Shown here in pieces: positions 55,441-64,000 of a stretch of DNA of 64,000 nucleotides (the stretch's first letter is position 1; every line of letters begins with the position of its first letter). The position numbers and the translations under genes were made by a program. The notes beneath the pieces are model-generated. The model was given only the letters and a program-made list of their open reading frames with translations, ran no database searches and had not been told where the DNA came from. This stretch comes from Dicyema japonicum (taxonomy: Eukaryota; Dicyemida; Rhombozoa; Dicyemidae): assembly GCA_011109175.1 (NCBI GenBank), contig RDEW01000029.1:654158-718157 (forward strand), written 5' to 3'.

Positions 55441-57260
55441 TGACTTTAGTAATTAATATATTCGGTAATTTAGACGAATACAGCAGATTATTCGATGAGG
55501 TTGGTGGACTCATACGATCGTTGTGTCTTCATGGTTTGTGCTTGAATTATTTTGCTAGGAAGTTTCCTCTAAATTTAAACGTGTTATTTGAGGAAGCTTT
55601 TCTACGGAAATTGGTATTTGTTTACATTATGTGATCAGTCGGAATGTGCCTGAAAGGATTACAAAAACTACTGCCATCGTCCATAGCCAGTTGTATATTC
55701 GACTATGGTACACCAAAAGATCAAACTTTGAGATAATCACCCACAAAAAAACGAATGGAGTCGATTTAGACATTTTTGGCTGAAATTTGTGGCTTTTTAA
55801 TAAACTACAAAAAAATTGTCGGTTTATTATTTTGCAGAGAAAACGAAGTGTGAAATCTTCTGTTCCCAAACGACCGCGTGACAATTCTGTAAATTTGTTA
55901 TATTACTGAAGGATTAAGAGTTTTCAAAAGCCATGAGACTGACAAATTATATAGGAATTAGTGGCCTTCTGTCAATCACATGCTATTCTGACAACTGCAT
56001 TCTCTCTCACTGGTTGCTAGACACTTTATTAGTTTTACTCTTAGTATATGAGGTAATATGAATGTTTAATATTAGAATTTAAAATTGCAGAATTCGGGGA
56101 GATTTTGTATCACATTGCTCGATGTTATTAAATATTACTGTAGAAAGTCATCTCTAATAGAGTATGTCCACAACTATTTGAAAGATGATCCTTGATTGGA
56201 GTTTGACTTTGCCTCTTATCACTTTCGTTGTTTGTGTTATCTTTCTAGATGTATTGGAATCTATTGAATGTACTTACTTTTGTCCAACACCCCAAATATT
56301 TACTGGTTAAAGGTTAACTGCTAATTCATTTTGAGGAATAATGAATTATCGGGACAGTCAATTCTACGCATATGATACGTTTGTGACTCCAGAATTGGTG
56401 ATGATGCAAAACTGACTTCTACGTAAATGTTTATTGGTCTCCTCTCCTTTACGAAATGCCGGTAATGGACAGTTATTATATAAAACATCGGCTGACATGT
56501 ACTCCACGTGGAATTGTGGATATGTTATGTTCCGTTTACCCTCATTTCCTCACGTGGCATTGGTAGTCGATACCATTTTCAACCGATGAGACATCTCTAC
56601 ACTCAGGCGTGTGATTGTAGTTGTTGTGATGATTCTCTATTGATTGTTGATAATTTAATTCTTATATATTAATTGCAGTCATCTATTGAGGATTTGTTTA
56701 GGCGGGAAATTAAATTTGTTTGTTGTGGTGTTATTTTAGTATTGTTCTGTTTTTCTCAGAGACAATTCACACCTGATTATTGTTTGCATCTAAACAACTT
56801 TCGGTTGATCAAAGAGTTCTTTTCTTCATTCTCCTTGAATGACCCTCCTCGTTTATTATCGACCCAATTTTACATAGACCACGTGTACTATGAGTTGATG
56901 AAAATTATTGATATGATAATTAATAAGCTGTATAAGTTCAATGGTGAATATGTATGTAAATGTTAGATGTACAAACTCACAAATTGATGTGTTATTTGTT
57001 GGGACCCCGACTTGATGATTATGAAGTGATTAATGAAGTGCTAATATGGTATGGAGTTGATTTAAGATATGAAAAGACAGTGGGAACATCAAGTATTATT
57101 TTATTTAATATGATGGTCTTTCTAAATTTCCACCAATATCTGATGTAATGCAGACTATTGCCCAGACATCACTTGACTTTGCACATTTTATATTTCAAGG
57201 TTCACTACTCATTAATTTTAATAAATACTGGTTATTTGTAAGGAATTTGTAAGAATACCC
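55440..57260 (+). CDS. Possible multi-exon gene, unidentified
   Basis: Several plus-strand stretches have coding-like composition and are separated by candidate 19-38 nt GT...AG introns. They include N-L-D-E-Y-S-R-L-F-D-E-V-G-G-L-I-R-S-L-C (55465-55540), V-P-E-R-I-T-K-T-T-A-I-V (55645-55680), K-R-S-V-K-S-S-V-P-K-R-P-R-D-N (55845-55885, basic), C-I-T-L-L-D-V-I-K-Y-Y-C-R-K-S-S-L-I-E-Y (56105-56165), D-W-S-L-T-L-P-L-I-T-F-V-V-C (56190-56230) and L-G-P-R-L-D-D-Y-E-V-I-N-E-V-L-I-W-Y-G-V-D-L (57000-57065). Some junctions keep phase and others do not. A faint resemblance of the V-P-x-R-I and L-T-L-P stretches to codanin-1 was noted but is not reliable. It may be more than one gene. Confidence 0.35.
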
Positions 57261-58273
57261 TCATAGTCCTTTAAACAAATTATAATGCTATCTTATTTTG
57301 TATGTCTGTTCGATAATATAATCGTTCATGTTTTGAAGGAAAATAATCAATCTCAGCGACAGATTCTTAGAAATTATTGCAAAATTATTAATCGTTTAGG
57401 TACAATCTTTCGATTCAAACAATATTACTTATTTTTGTGACAGGGACACGAACAATCAAATTAGGATCAATAATTCATACTTAGCTTTTACCACCTATGT
57501 CAAAATGATTCAAAATGNGTTGGAACTCGGGAGGAACACCAAGCAAAATGAGATGGCTATTCGAGGCGCCGGAATTACCAGACGGCTATGTAGTTATTTA
57601 ATTTGTCGGTGATTTTTGGCTATTAATAATAATAATAATTCCAGATCGATGGTAACCCCTCTCATTCTATTAGAAGAGTGTGCTAACAACTCTCTCTTAT
57701 TCCTCATCTCTACATCAGAGTCATTCGAAATGTCTCTGTTGGAGATCAGTATGATGTCCTCACGGCATGCCATTTCTACAAGTTGGGAAATAGGAGAGGA
57801 GTACTCTTCATCGTATACCTTCATCCCATGCTTATGTTCAATGAACATACTTTCAAGCGTTCTCTTCAGAACAACCGATTTTATGTATGTCCTCTTTTAT
57901 TCTTCAATAGATAATTTATCCATATGATTGTTGAAACATCCTTAGACAACTCCATCCTATGTCAAAACCATTGGAATAATCTTCACTTGTCATTCATAGA
58001 GCAGCGAAAGTTCGTTTTAAAGCAAGTCATATTTGTGAAGTTTCTCAAACTTCAACTTGCTGTAGTCGGTCTTGTGAAGTAATTCACTTCGATTAAGGAT
58101 ACTTCGTTCTTTTTTTTGTCGTAAAAATATCAGATTTACTGAATTGGACTTTTGTTACTGTCATAATCGACGTGTCAACTCTGATTTCGACATTTTGAGT
58201 CGTCAATTGGATAATTCTTTTAGAAAAATAATCAGTTAATTTATCCCCAGTAAAGCATATTTAAAACTGCCAT
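57261..58273. other. Unassigned stretch with one ambiguous base
   Basis: There are no firm genes. An 84-codon minus ORF (57848-57594) overlaps a ~55-bp segment (57640-57700) that resembles part of the MITE at 8975-9045 (CCAGAT, GGTAA, CCCTCT, AGAAGAGTGTG). An undetermined base lies at 57519. Confidence 0.35.
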
Positions 58274-59520
58274 CTATCCAAAGTGGACCCCGCCGACATT
58301 ATCGACGTTGCGTTGCCTCTCACGATTGCAACAGAGATCAACTGGAGTAGCCACCGGGGTCTCACGTGCGTCGTGGCTTTTTAGTGTAGCTAAGCGTCCA
58401 AGCGAAGCGATTTTCCACTTATTCCTCCAGTTGTCTCGACCACTATCGGATAAAACGCGAATCGGTCGCGTAGCGCTTCGTACTTCTTCTCCTTTGCCAT
58501 CATCGTTTTTTCCGCGGAATACAGTGTGTCTACCGCGCTCCCGACAATGTTGGACGGGCAAAGCGTGTCGACACAAGTAGCGTCCCAGACCAAAGGTTTT
58601 CCCTCTTCGAATGGGAAAATTGTGATCCCGTCAGGACGTTTTCCGTCTCCTCTGTCCACACCAACAGGTTCTAGTATGGCTGGGTATCCCGAGACTCCAG
58701 GGCTCGCTTGACAATTCCGTTGATCGCCTTGTGTCTTGGGAATCGTCCTGCACTCCTTCGACAAGAGAGGGCATGGAGTCCATAACAATCGACGGTTGCG
58801 CCACATCGGCATTTGTTGGTCCGGCAAATCTCCAGTCCAAGTCTGGTGGAGATGCCGATGCGGACAGTATCGTCGTCAAGATGGGTCCCGACACTGCCAA
58901 CTGGGAGTGCATTGATCCATGCGCCACTCGATTCGCATCTTCCAGTGACTAGACATGCACGTCTGTGTTGGTTTGATTGGTTCAGAAGCCTCTCATATTT
59001 ATCCTCGCAGATGGTCCTGTAACGATCTTTCTGCTCAGGCATCATCCCCCTTCAAATGCTCCATCTCTGTGATTTCAGATGATTCTGTTTTGGAGTTGGA
59101 GAATCATCCTGACCAGCAATCGGCTGGAGCCCAAAGAGGATAGATAAGCAGGGCAAGCAAGATCTTTCGTTTAAGGGATTCCCAGTCCGCCCAGGCTAAC
59201 GGGTAGGGTCGCTTGGTCCCACCCTTGGTCGTCAAATTTCACATTTGTGATACGTTCAATAGTACTCCGGAAGAGGGAATCGATAGCATCGAGCTGTTGC
59301 ATTTTCAAATAGCAGGTGCCCCCCGAAGAACGTAGTTCAGTTTCTGTGTTGATAAGGCGTTTCTCAAGAGGAATAGGGAGGTGTGTGCGTCCAGCATCTC
59401 CAGACGTCTGAATGTTGTTTTTAGTTGATGTTCTTTTGTTCTTAGAGTGTTACTGATTCCAGCATCAGTAAGAGGGCATCCAAGTATTTCCAGTCGTCAA
59501 TAATAACTGAATCGAATTTC
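58274..59520 (-). mobile_element. C-terminal half of a group (d) retroelement with restriction-like endonuclease
   Basis: From 59520 leftward: the RT thumb region (L-D-A-H-T-S-L-F-L-L-R-N-A near 59390), then after frame breaks a zinc-binding region C-R-C-G-A-T-V-D-C-Y-G-L-H-A-L-S-C near 58800. Next is R-F-P-R-H-K-A-I-N, then the PD-(D/E)XK core E-P-V-G-V-D-R-G-D-G-K-R-P-D-G, I-T-I-F-P-F, and L-V-W-D-A-T-C-V-D-T (58660-58560). The tail has A-E-K...K-K-Y-E-A-L. Together the zinc motif and nuclease match the layout of R2-type C-termini. The endonuclease ORF (58827-58390) is open, so part of this copy is fairly well kept. The RT itself is missing. Confidence 0.7.
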
Positions 59521-59629
59521 CTTTCAATTTTTTGCTTCTTTTGATTTAAATTAAATATAATTATTAATTTTTATTTAATTTTAACAAATAATCCTGTCTC
59601 ATTTTTGTCTCAGGTAAAAAAAAAAATTT

Positions 59630-59955
59630 GCCGCGTGGCTCCATGTGGTGCTGCGTTGTTAATTGGTTTAATTTTTCTGCTTGCTAGTCTGTCCCCTCTC
59701 TCTTCCTAATAGAGTGGCGTCATGTGATCCACCTGTCTAGGTGACGCCCAGTGCCAGGCCGGCATGTAAAAGGATCATTTGCTCTTCCCCAATCCACTGG
59801 AGGGGTTTTCACAACTGCATGTAATGGACGACTTACCCTTTATGCTGATTCCGGATGGACTCTGTTTCTGTAGAAGTTGAAACTGGATACACTTAATTAG
59901 TTGTTTACTTTAACTTTTTTCTCGGTGTATCCGGGGTAAATATATAAATAATTTT
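59630..59955 (+). repeat. Short non-autonomous LINE derivative, copy 4
   Basis: This is the best-preserved copy. It opens GCCGCGTGGCT at 59630, has the internal hairpin CACCT-GTCT-AGGTG near 59731-59744, the terminal stem GGATACAC (59885-59892) with GTGTATCC (59925-59932), and a GGGGTAAATATATAAATAA tail. The opening GCCGCGTGG matches the LINE start at 3906. Confidence 0.88.
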
Positions 59956-59959
59956 GTCT

Positions 59960-61156
59960 CAGGTAATTTTGGTACAACATCATTGTCTTAGTTGTGTTTC
60001 AAAATTATATCATATTAACATATTTTTAGACATATTAGATATTATTGTAAAATTAATTAAATTGAAATAAATTTTAATTTTCGTAACTATAAATATTTAA
60101 TCTTTGTAATTGTTAATGTCCCGAAATTTGTCTCATGAAAATAGGCGTTTTATTATTAATGTGTATTCCAATGGATCCACAGCTAAGTCAATTACCGAAA
60201 ACCTATGTATCTCTGCGAAAACTGTTTATCGAATTATTGGAGACTTCAAAGATTCAAAAAAAGTAATTCAAAAGGCGGTCCTCGAAATATAAAAATCACT
60301 ATAGAAATTTCTCTGTTTACAAATAATGAAATATCGGATTCGTGTGATATTTCTTGTAAAGAAATAAACTCGAAAATATTTGCTAAATTTGGTTTAACGA
60401 TCGGAACATCAGCGATCCATTATCATTTAATTCAACTTATTCAAGAACGAAGAATATCACTGATGTGGCTGCTTTACGTAAACAATATGCCAAAGAATTT
60501 ATTGGCAAACTATCCACTACTCTAGAATACAAAATTTTTTTTGTGGATAAAGTTCGTTTATTACTTTATAATTTTAGGTTGGATTCAATGTATCAATGAG
60601 GAACAACTACGGGAAAGCAAAAAAGGGCCAAACGCACACTCTAGTGGTTAAATCAATCAGATCAAGGAATATTAGTGTGTGCTGTGCAATTTCAAAGTCG
60701 GGGATCATATTTTACAAAATTTCAATGAAGCCATATACACGGAAAAGGATATATAAATGATCTTTTCGAATATTTGGTAAATGAAAAAAATTTAAAAAAT
60801 ATTATGGTGATCTTGATAATGTTCCATTTCTGAAAAAGTGCTTTGATAAAGGAAAAATTGATAAAACAATAACCAACTGAAATTATTGCCTCCTTATTCT
60901 CTTTTTGAATCCTATTGAGGAATATATTCTCTAAGTGGAAAAAATAGTGAAAAATCTAAAGTCAACAAGCGAAGAAATGCTTTTCTCTGAAATAGAAGAT
61001 GCAGTCAAGACGATTTTAAGATGATTGCAAATCATTTTACATGAAAATGATGGGTGAAATAAATAGACTAATCTTAACTAAAGAAATTCTCACTTTGATG
61101 TGAATGATTCTCATTTTGATGTGAACAAGTTGTCACTTTGAATTGAAAACCCTGTA
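59960..61156 (+). mobile_element. Tc1/mariner (IS630-like) transposon remnant
   Basis: Plus-strand pieces of a transposase: a helix-turn-helix start L-S-H-E-N-R-R-F-I-I-N-V-Y and I-S-A-K-T-V-Y-R-I-I (60118-60240), A-K-F-G-L-T-I-G-T-S-A-I-H-Y-H-L (60380-60430), then after breaks N-E-E-Q-L-R-E-S-K-K-G (60600) and L-N-P-I-E-E (60910), the last part of the DDE/D region. The right end GAAAACCCTGTATA (61146-61159) has the same CAGGGTTTTC-type terminus as the MITE at 8737-9133. The left terminus was not found. Confidence 0.65.
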
Positions 61157-61159
61157 TAT

Positions 61160-61330
61160 TAGTCAATTTTGTAACGCAGTTTTGAATGCCGTTGCTATGA
61201 CGTTATCAGTTTCTTCCATTTCTCTTTGTCTATTCCAATCCGTTAGTTCATCGGATTCTTCCCATTGACATCCTTCCAAACCTGTCGGAGTTGATAAATT
61301 AGGATGACGGGAGAGTAAGTCATGGCAGTC
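61160..61330 (-). mobile_element. YADDVDF-group LINE C-terminal fragment
   Basis: The minus strand reads L-R-Q-V-W-K-D-V-N-G-K-N, then R-I-G-I-D-K-E-K-W-K-K-L-I-T-S, similar to the L-G-F-D-R-R-R-W-K-K-L-I block of the copy at 54950-55440. Confidence 0.5.
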
Positions 61331-62164
61331 TCCGGAAGCAAAGAGCTTCGTGTGTCATCCAATCTCTTGTAATCATGTATGAGTATATGTTGCTTCTATA
61401 CATTCCATAATGTCGTCATGAGGATATTCCTAAATCATTTGTTATCTACGAAATGTGTTTAAGTCCAAATTTGACCTAGCTTACGTACTGAATTATAGTG
61501 TATCACTGATTTATCTAATTAGTCATAAGAAAAGATTTATGCATCCTAACAATCATCAAAGCTGTTCCGAGATACTTCAGGAATTCCATACTATCGATTC
61601 CACATAGGGAGCCTTGCTGATTCCCTTTCCATTTCCGCAGAAGAATCTTGCATTAGATTTTTACTGACAACTTTTCCTTGGAGACCAAACGAGACTCATT
61701 TTGTCGAATTCAGTAACAAATTTCATTTTCTTGGAAATAATCATAAAAGTCGATATCAGTAAAATTAAAAAATCAATAATTAAAAATCCTAAGCACAATT
61801 TAGCGATAGGTTGAGATCCACTGGTTTATACAATAATTGTATAAAGTATCTGACATAAAAATTTTCAAGCCTAGATAAAAAAGTAATTCTTGCAGTTGTA
61901 GTGGAATGGGGGAGACCCATGATCATTTTAATAATAATAGTAATAATTTTCGCGTCACCCTGGCAGATGAGAAAAGTGGATTAAATGGGACTATTCTAAT
62001 AAAGCTGAATAAAAGAAAGAACAGAAGAATAGAAAAGAAATCTGAACAAATTGCCAATGGAAAAAATCTAATCAACAGATTATTGTTTATGATGACATGA
62101 GAAGTACTAACTGACAACAAACTCAGCTTTATTTACTAGACAAATAATTTATTTAATATCTAGT
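61331..62164. other. Gap, only a weak ORF
   Basis: A 64-codon plus-strand ORF (61906-62100), Asn/Lys-rich with no recognised domain, is probably chance. Nothing else was seen. Confidence 0.35.
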
Positions 62165-62244
62165 ATCACCGACAAAATTTATTTATTTAACAACCTAAGA
62201 CCACGGTAAACCAAACTAATTATCACGTGATTCAATGCATTCCN
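62165..62244 (-). mobile_element. CR1-like LINE tail (very short)
   Basis: Only the last ~70 bases of the element are present. In element orientation the order is AATCACGTGATAATTAGTTTGG, then CCGTGGTCTTAGG and TTAAATAAATAAAT. It resembles the tails at 3416-3470 and 28685-28740. It abuts UTP20 at an undetermined base (62244). Confidence 0.65.
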
Positions 62245-62898
62245 CATACTCTGGATGTCGACTCCCAAAGAGCGGGGTCATGGCCTGGAGACAGGAAAAT
62301 TCATTTCCATCCAAATACTTCCAGCTGTGAACCATAATCAGGCCCAAAGTGACAAACACTGACTCAACAAGGGCCAATTCTGTTGGATACTTCCTCAGCA
62401 GTTTGTTCACGGCTCGCATTACTTTCGGGAAAAATGGCCCAAACTCGTCCACCAGGTCCCTGGATAGTCCAAGGAGACATCTATAAGTGAATTTTGAGAA
62501 AATACTCTAATATGTGGTCAACCGACTGGATGTCCGAATCTGACAGACTTTCTGACACGTGTTTTACCAGTTTATTCTTAATTCGATTAAATGAAGTACC
62601 TTGTTCAGGAGAAGAAGGGGTAACTGCAAGAGAAGGGAAATATTTGGGAGTGGAAGAGTTCTAAGAAATAAATGAGTTAAATACCAAAGGATTGTCCGCT
62701 TGGAAGTTCATTTGATAGGGCTGATTCGAGGAACGTGTTTTTATCCTTGAAATAAAAAGAATTTATACATTTGGAAGTTCAAGTTAACGTATTGGTCGCT
62801 TACCTATCCTCAATTCGAGTTGGGAGACACGTTTGGAATGTTTAATAAACTCAAATGACTTGTGATATTACCTTTAGTCGTTCTTTTTCCAGACTCAT
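62245..62898 (-). CDS. UTP20: UTP20 (small-subunit processome component), 5' part only
   Basis: UTP20 is a very large HEAT-repeat protein of the nucleolar U3 processome. The clearest exon (62480-62245) reads C-L-L-G-L-S-R-D-L-V-D-E-F-G-P-F-F-P-K-V-M, then L-V-E-S-V-F-V-T-L-G-L-I-M-V-H-S-W-K-Y-L. The human N-terminal region has V-V-Q-L-A-R-D-L-Q-M-D-F-Y-P-H-F-P-E-F-F and L-E-W-A-F-T-S-L-S-Y-L-Y-K-Y-L. It joins 62660-62506 through a 25-nt intron (62481-62505) in phase, and that exon joins the next one upstream through a 24-nt intron (62661-62684). The ATG at 62898 gives a nine-codon first exon. One inner exon junction near 62800-62850 did not resolve. After about residue 170 the gene is replaced by a LINE tail, so either it was truncated or the assembly is wrong there. 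Confidence 0.7.
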
Positions 62899-63032
62899 CA
62901 ACCAAGTATCACGTGTTTAAGTTTAAAGAAAATTAACTAATTTTAAAAATAATATTTTTTAACTTTCGAAATTTATTAATTTAAATTTAAATAATAATAA
63001 TAATAATAAATTGTTCTTTTTAATTTCAAAAA

Positions 63033-64000
63033 TACAGTACACCATCATTAATCAGAACTTCAATAATCCGAAAATTCAAAATCCGAATTCTTTGATAAGT
63101 CAGAAAAATTTTACCAAAATTCCATACAAACAGGCTTCAATAAACCGAAATTTCCTTATCCGCAATCTAAAATTTCTGATTAATTTATTTTTTATGTACA
63201 ATTAATTAATTTAAAGTACCACATGGTTAGGAAAGGACTGAAATTTATATTGTCTAGAAAAGAATGATTTGTTAAAAAATGAATTTCAGAATTATCCCAT
63301 ATCTGTGAAATAAAAATGAACCTTTATTAAGGAATTTCGACACTTTCAGAATTTCTTAAAAATCGTGAAAAATGGGAAAACTGAAATTTTGATTAACAAG
63401 TCAAAACAGCTGGAAAACATCATCAACTTGATAATTCCCTTGTTGAATGGATTTCAAGAATGGATGCAATCAATGGTTTTATTACTGAAGATATCATTTC
63501 AAAGCTAAAATATTTGGTGGAAAGTTAGGAATCAACAATTCTGAATTTAGTAAAGGACGCTACACAGATTTAAAGGAAGATTTAATCTTAAACTAAAAGT
63601 TCTTTATAGAGAAGCTAGAAATAAATTTTAATATGATTAAGTTAAAAGAAGTTGAGCCTGAAGTATTGATAAACACGGATGAAACTGGACTTTTTTTATT
63701 TTTCACTTCGAAAACAAATTCATCTAAAGATAGAAAGGGCATAAAGCAATCAAAAGTGAGATCACTATAGCTCTTTGTGCCAATGCAACTGGAACAATAA
63801 AAATTAAAACTTTAAAGACCAAGATGTTTAAAAGATTTTGATTTTTAAAAATATTGTACTATGCAAATAAAAGGGCTTGGATGACAACAGAATTTTTAAG
63901 GTTTTCATCAGTCATCTTAGTGATGAATCAAAATGTTACAAGTTCTTTATACGTACTGATGCACAACATAACATTTTTTATTAAAAACCAAGACATAGCG
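63033..64000 (+). mobile_element. pogo/Tigger-type DNA transposon, runs off the window
   Basis: The left end is TA followed by CAGTACACCATCATTAATCA (63035 on), in the style of pogo/Tigger termini. Transposase pieces on the plus strand: a CENP-B-type helix-turn-helix part H-R-F-K-G-R-F-N-L-K-L-K-V-L (63560-63605), V-L-I-N-T-D-E-T-G-L-F-F (63665-63700) with the first catalytic Asp, A-L-C-A-N-A-T-G-T-I-K (63770-63805), and A-N-K-R-A-W-M-T-T-E-F-L (63860-63895). Stops and frameshifts occur and the end lies outside the window. Confidence 0.75.

Noticed and set aside
55440-57260. Codanin-1 gene
   Set aside because: A few short stretches look similar, but their order along the sequence does not clearly match and several junctions break phase. 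Left as unidentified.
61906-62100. Asn/Lys-rich 64-codon ORF
   Set aside because: Low-complexity composition driven by AT content and no neighbours to support it.
1-64000. Bacterial or phage origin, operons, CRISPR
   Set aside because: There are no gene runs on one strand, no ribosome binding sites, and no spaced repeats. The identified genes are eukaryotic and spliced.
1-64000. Microsporidian genome
   Set aside because: Microsporidia also carry R2-like LINEs in AT-rich DNA, but the Golgi Gal3ST, the 16 introns in THOC1 and Ku70 with SAP do not fit their reduced gene sets.
1-64000. LTR retrotransposons or endogenous retroviruses
   Set aside because: No long terminal repeats, protease, integrase or RNase H-type pol order was seen. 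All RT sequences are of the non-LTR kind.

Overview
The window looks like nuclear DNA of a small, fast-evolving metazoan, possibly a dicyemid mesozoan. There is no operon structure and no prokaryotic signal. The sequence is AT-rich, and most of it is transposable-element debris. The few host genes I can rebuild are animal-type (THOC1, Ku70, LSM3, the 5' part of UTP20, a galactose 3-O-sulfotransferase, a small PDZ protein). The best clue to the lineage is intron size. Reading the exons by homology and phase gives 16 introns of 21-29 nt in THOC1, 9 introns of 20-56 nt in Ku70, one of 24 nt in LSM3, one of 22 nt in the PDZ gene and about 25 nt in UTP20. Introns averaging about 26 nt have been described for dicyemids. 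The assignment is an inference and no marker gene is present to prove it.

Layout, left to right. 0-9 kb: retroelement fragments, the PDZ gene (705-1008, -), and an almost complete but decayed non-LTR element with an N-terminal 2A peptide (3904-6775, +). 9-12.7 kb: a DNA-transposon MITE, then a decayed LINE with a C-terminal restriction-like endonuclease. 12.9-15.3 kb: THOC1 (-), complete on paper. 15.4-25 kb: more LINE remnants, a MULE/FLYWCH transposase remnant and degenerate TTAGGG-like repeats. 25.4-27.6 kb: a tandem duplication, the sulfotransferase (one frameshift) and an unidentified coding segment. 27.7-30.3 kb: LINE fragments and a short non-autonomous repeat. 30.7-32.7 kb: Ku70 (-), complete on paper. 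32.8-42.1 kb: LINEs, including a young insertion with an intact 621-codon reverse transcriptase ORF flanked by an exact 11-bp target-site duplication inside another LINE. 43.1-45.7 kb: an unidentified short-intron gene, then LSM3. 45.8-55.4 kb: LINE copies, a Helitron helicase and a second 2A-bearing LINE. 55.4-59.5 kb: possible unidentified gene exons and the C-terminal half of a restriction-like-endonuclease element. 59.6-64 kb: the short non-autonomous repeat, a Tc1/mariner remnant, UTP20 5' exons cut off by a LINE tail, and a pogo/Tigger element running off the window.

The mobile elements fall into recurring groups. (a) CR1-like elements with an APE endonuclease, a YADDIVLA reverse transcriptase and a 3' stem-loop followed by (TAAA)n-like tails; some carry 2A. 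(b) Elements with a YADDVDF reverse transcriptase and (ATA)n tails. (c) R2-like elements with a KPDI...ITLI...GITS endonuclease. (d) Elements with an RPDG...WDATC endonuclease. (e) A ~300-bp non-autonomous repeat whose two ends resemble group (a). (f) Tc1/mariner, pogo, MULE and Helitron DNA transposons. The main new biology to follow up is the contrast between near-minimal introns and heavily invaded intergenic DNA, the shared 3' stem-loop with compensatory changes, and the 2A leaders. I recognised no tRNA, rRNA or CRISPR.
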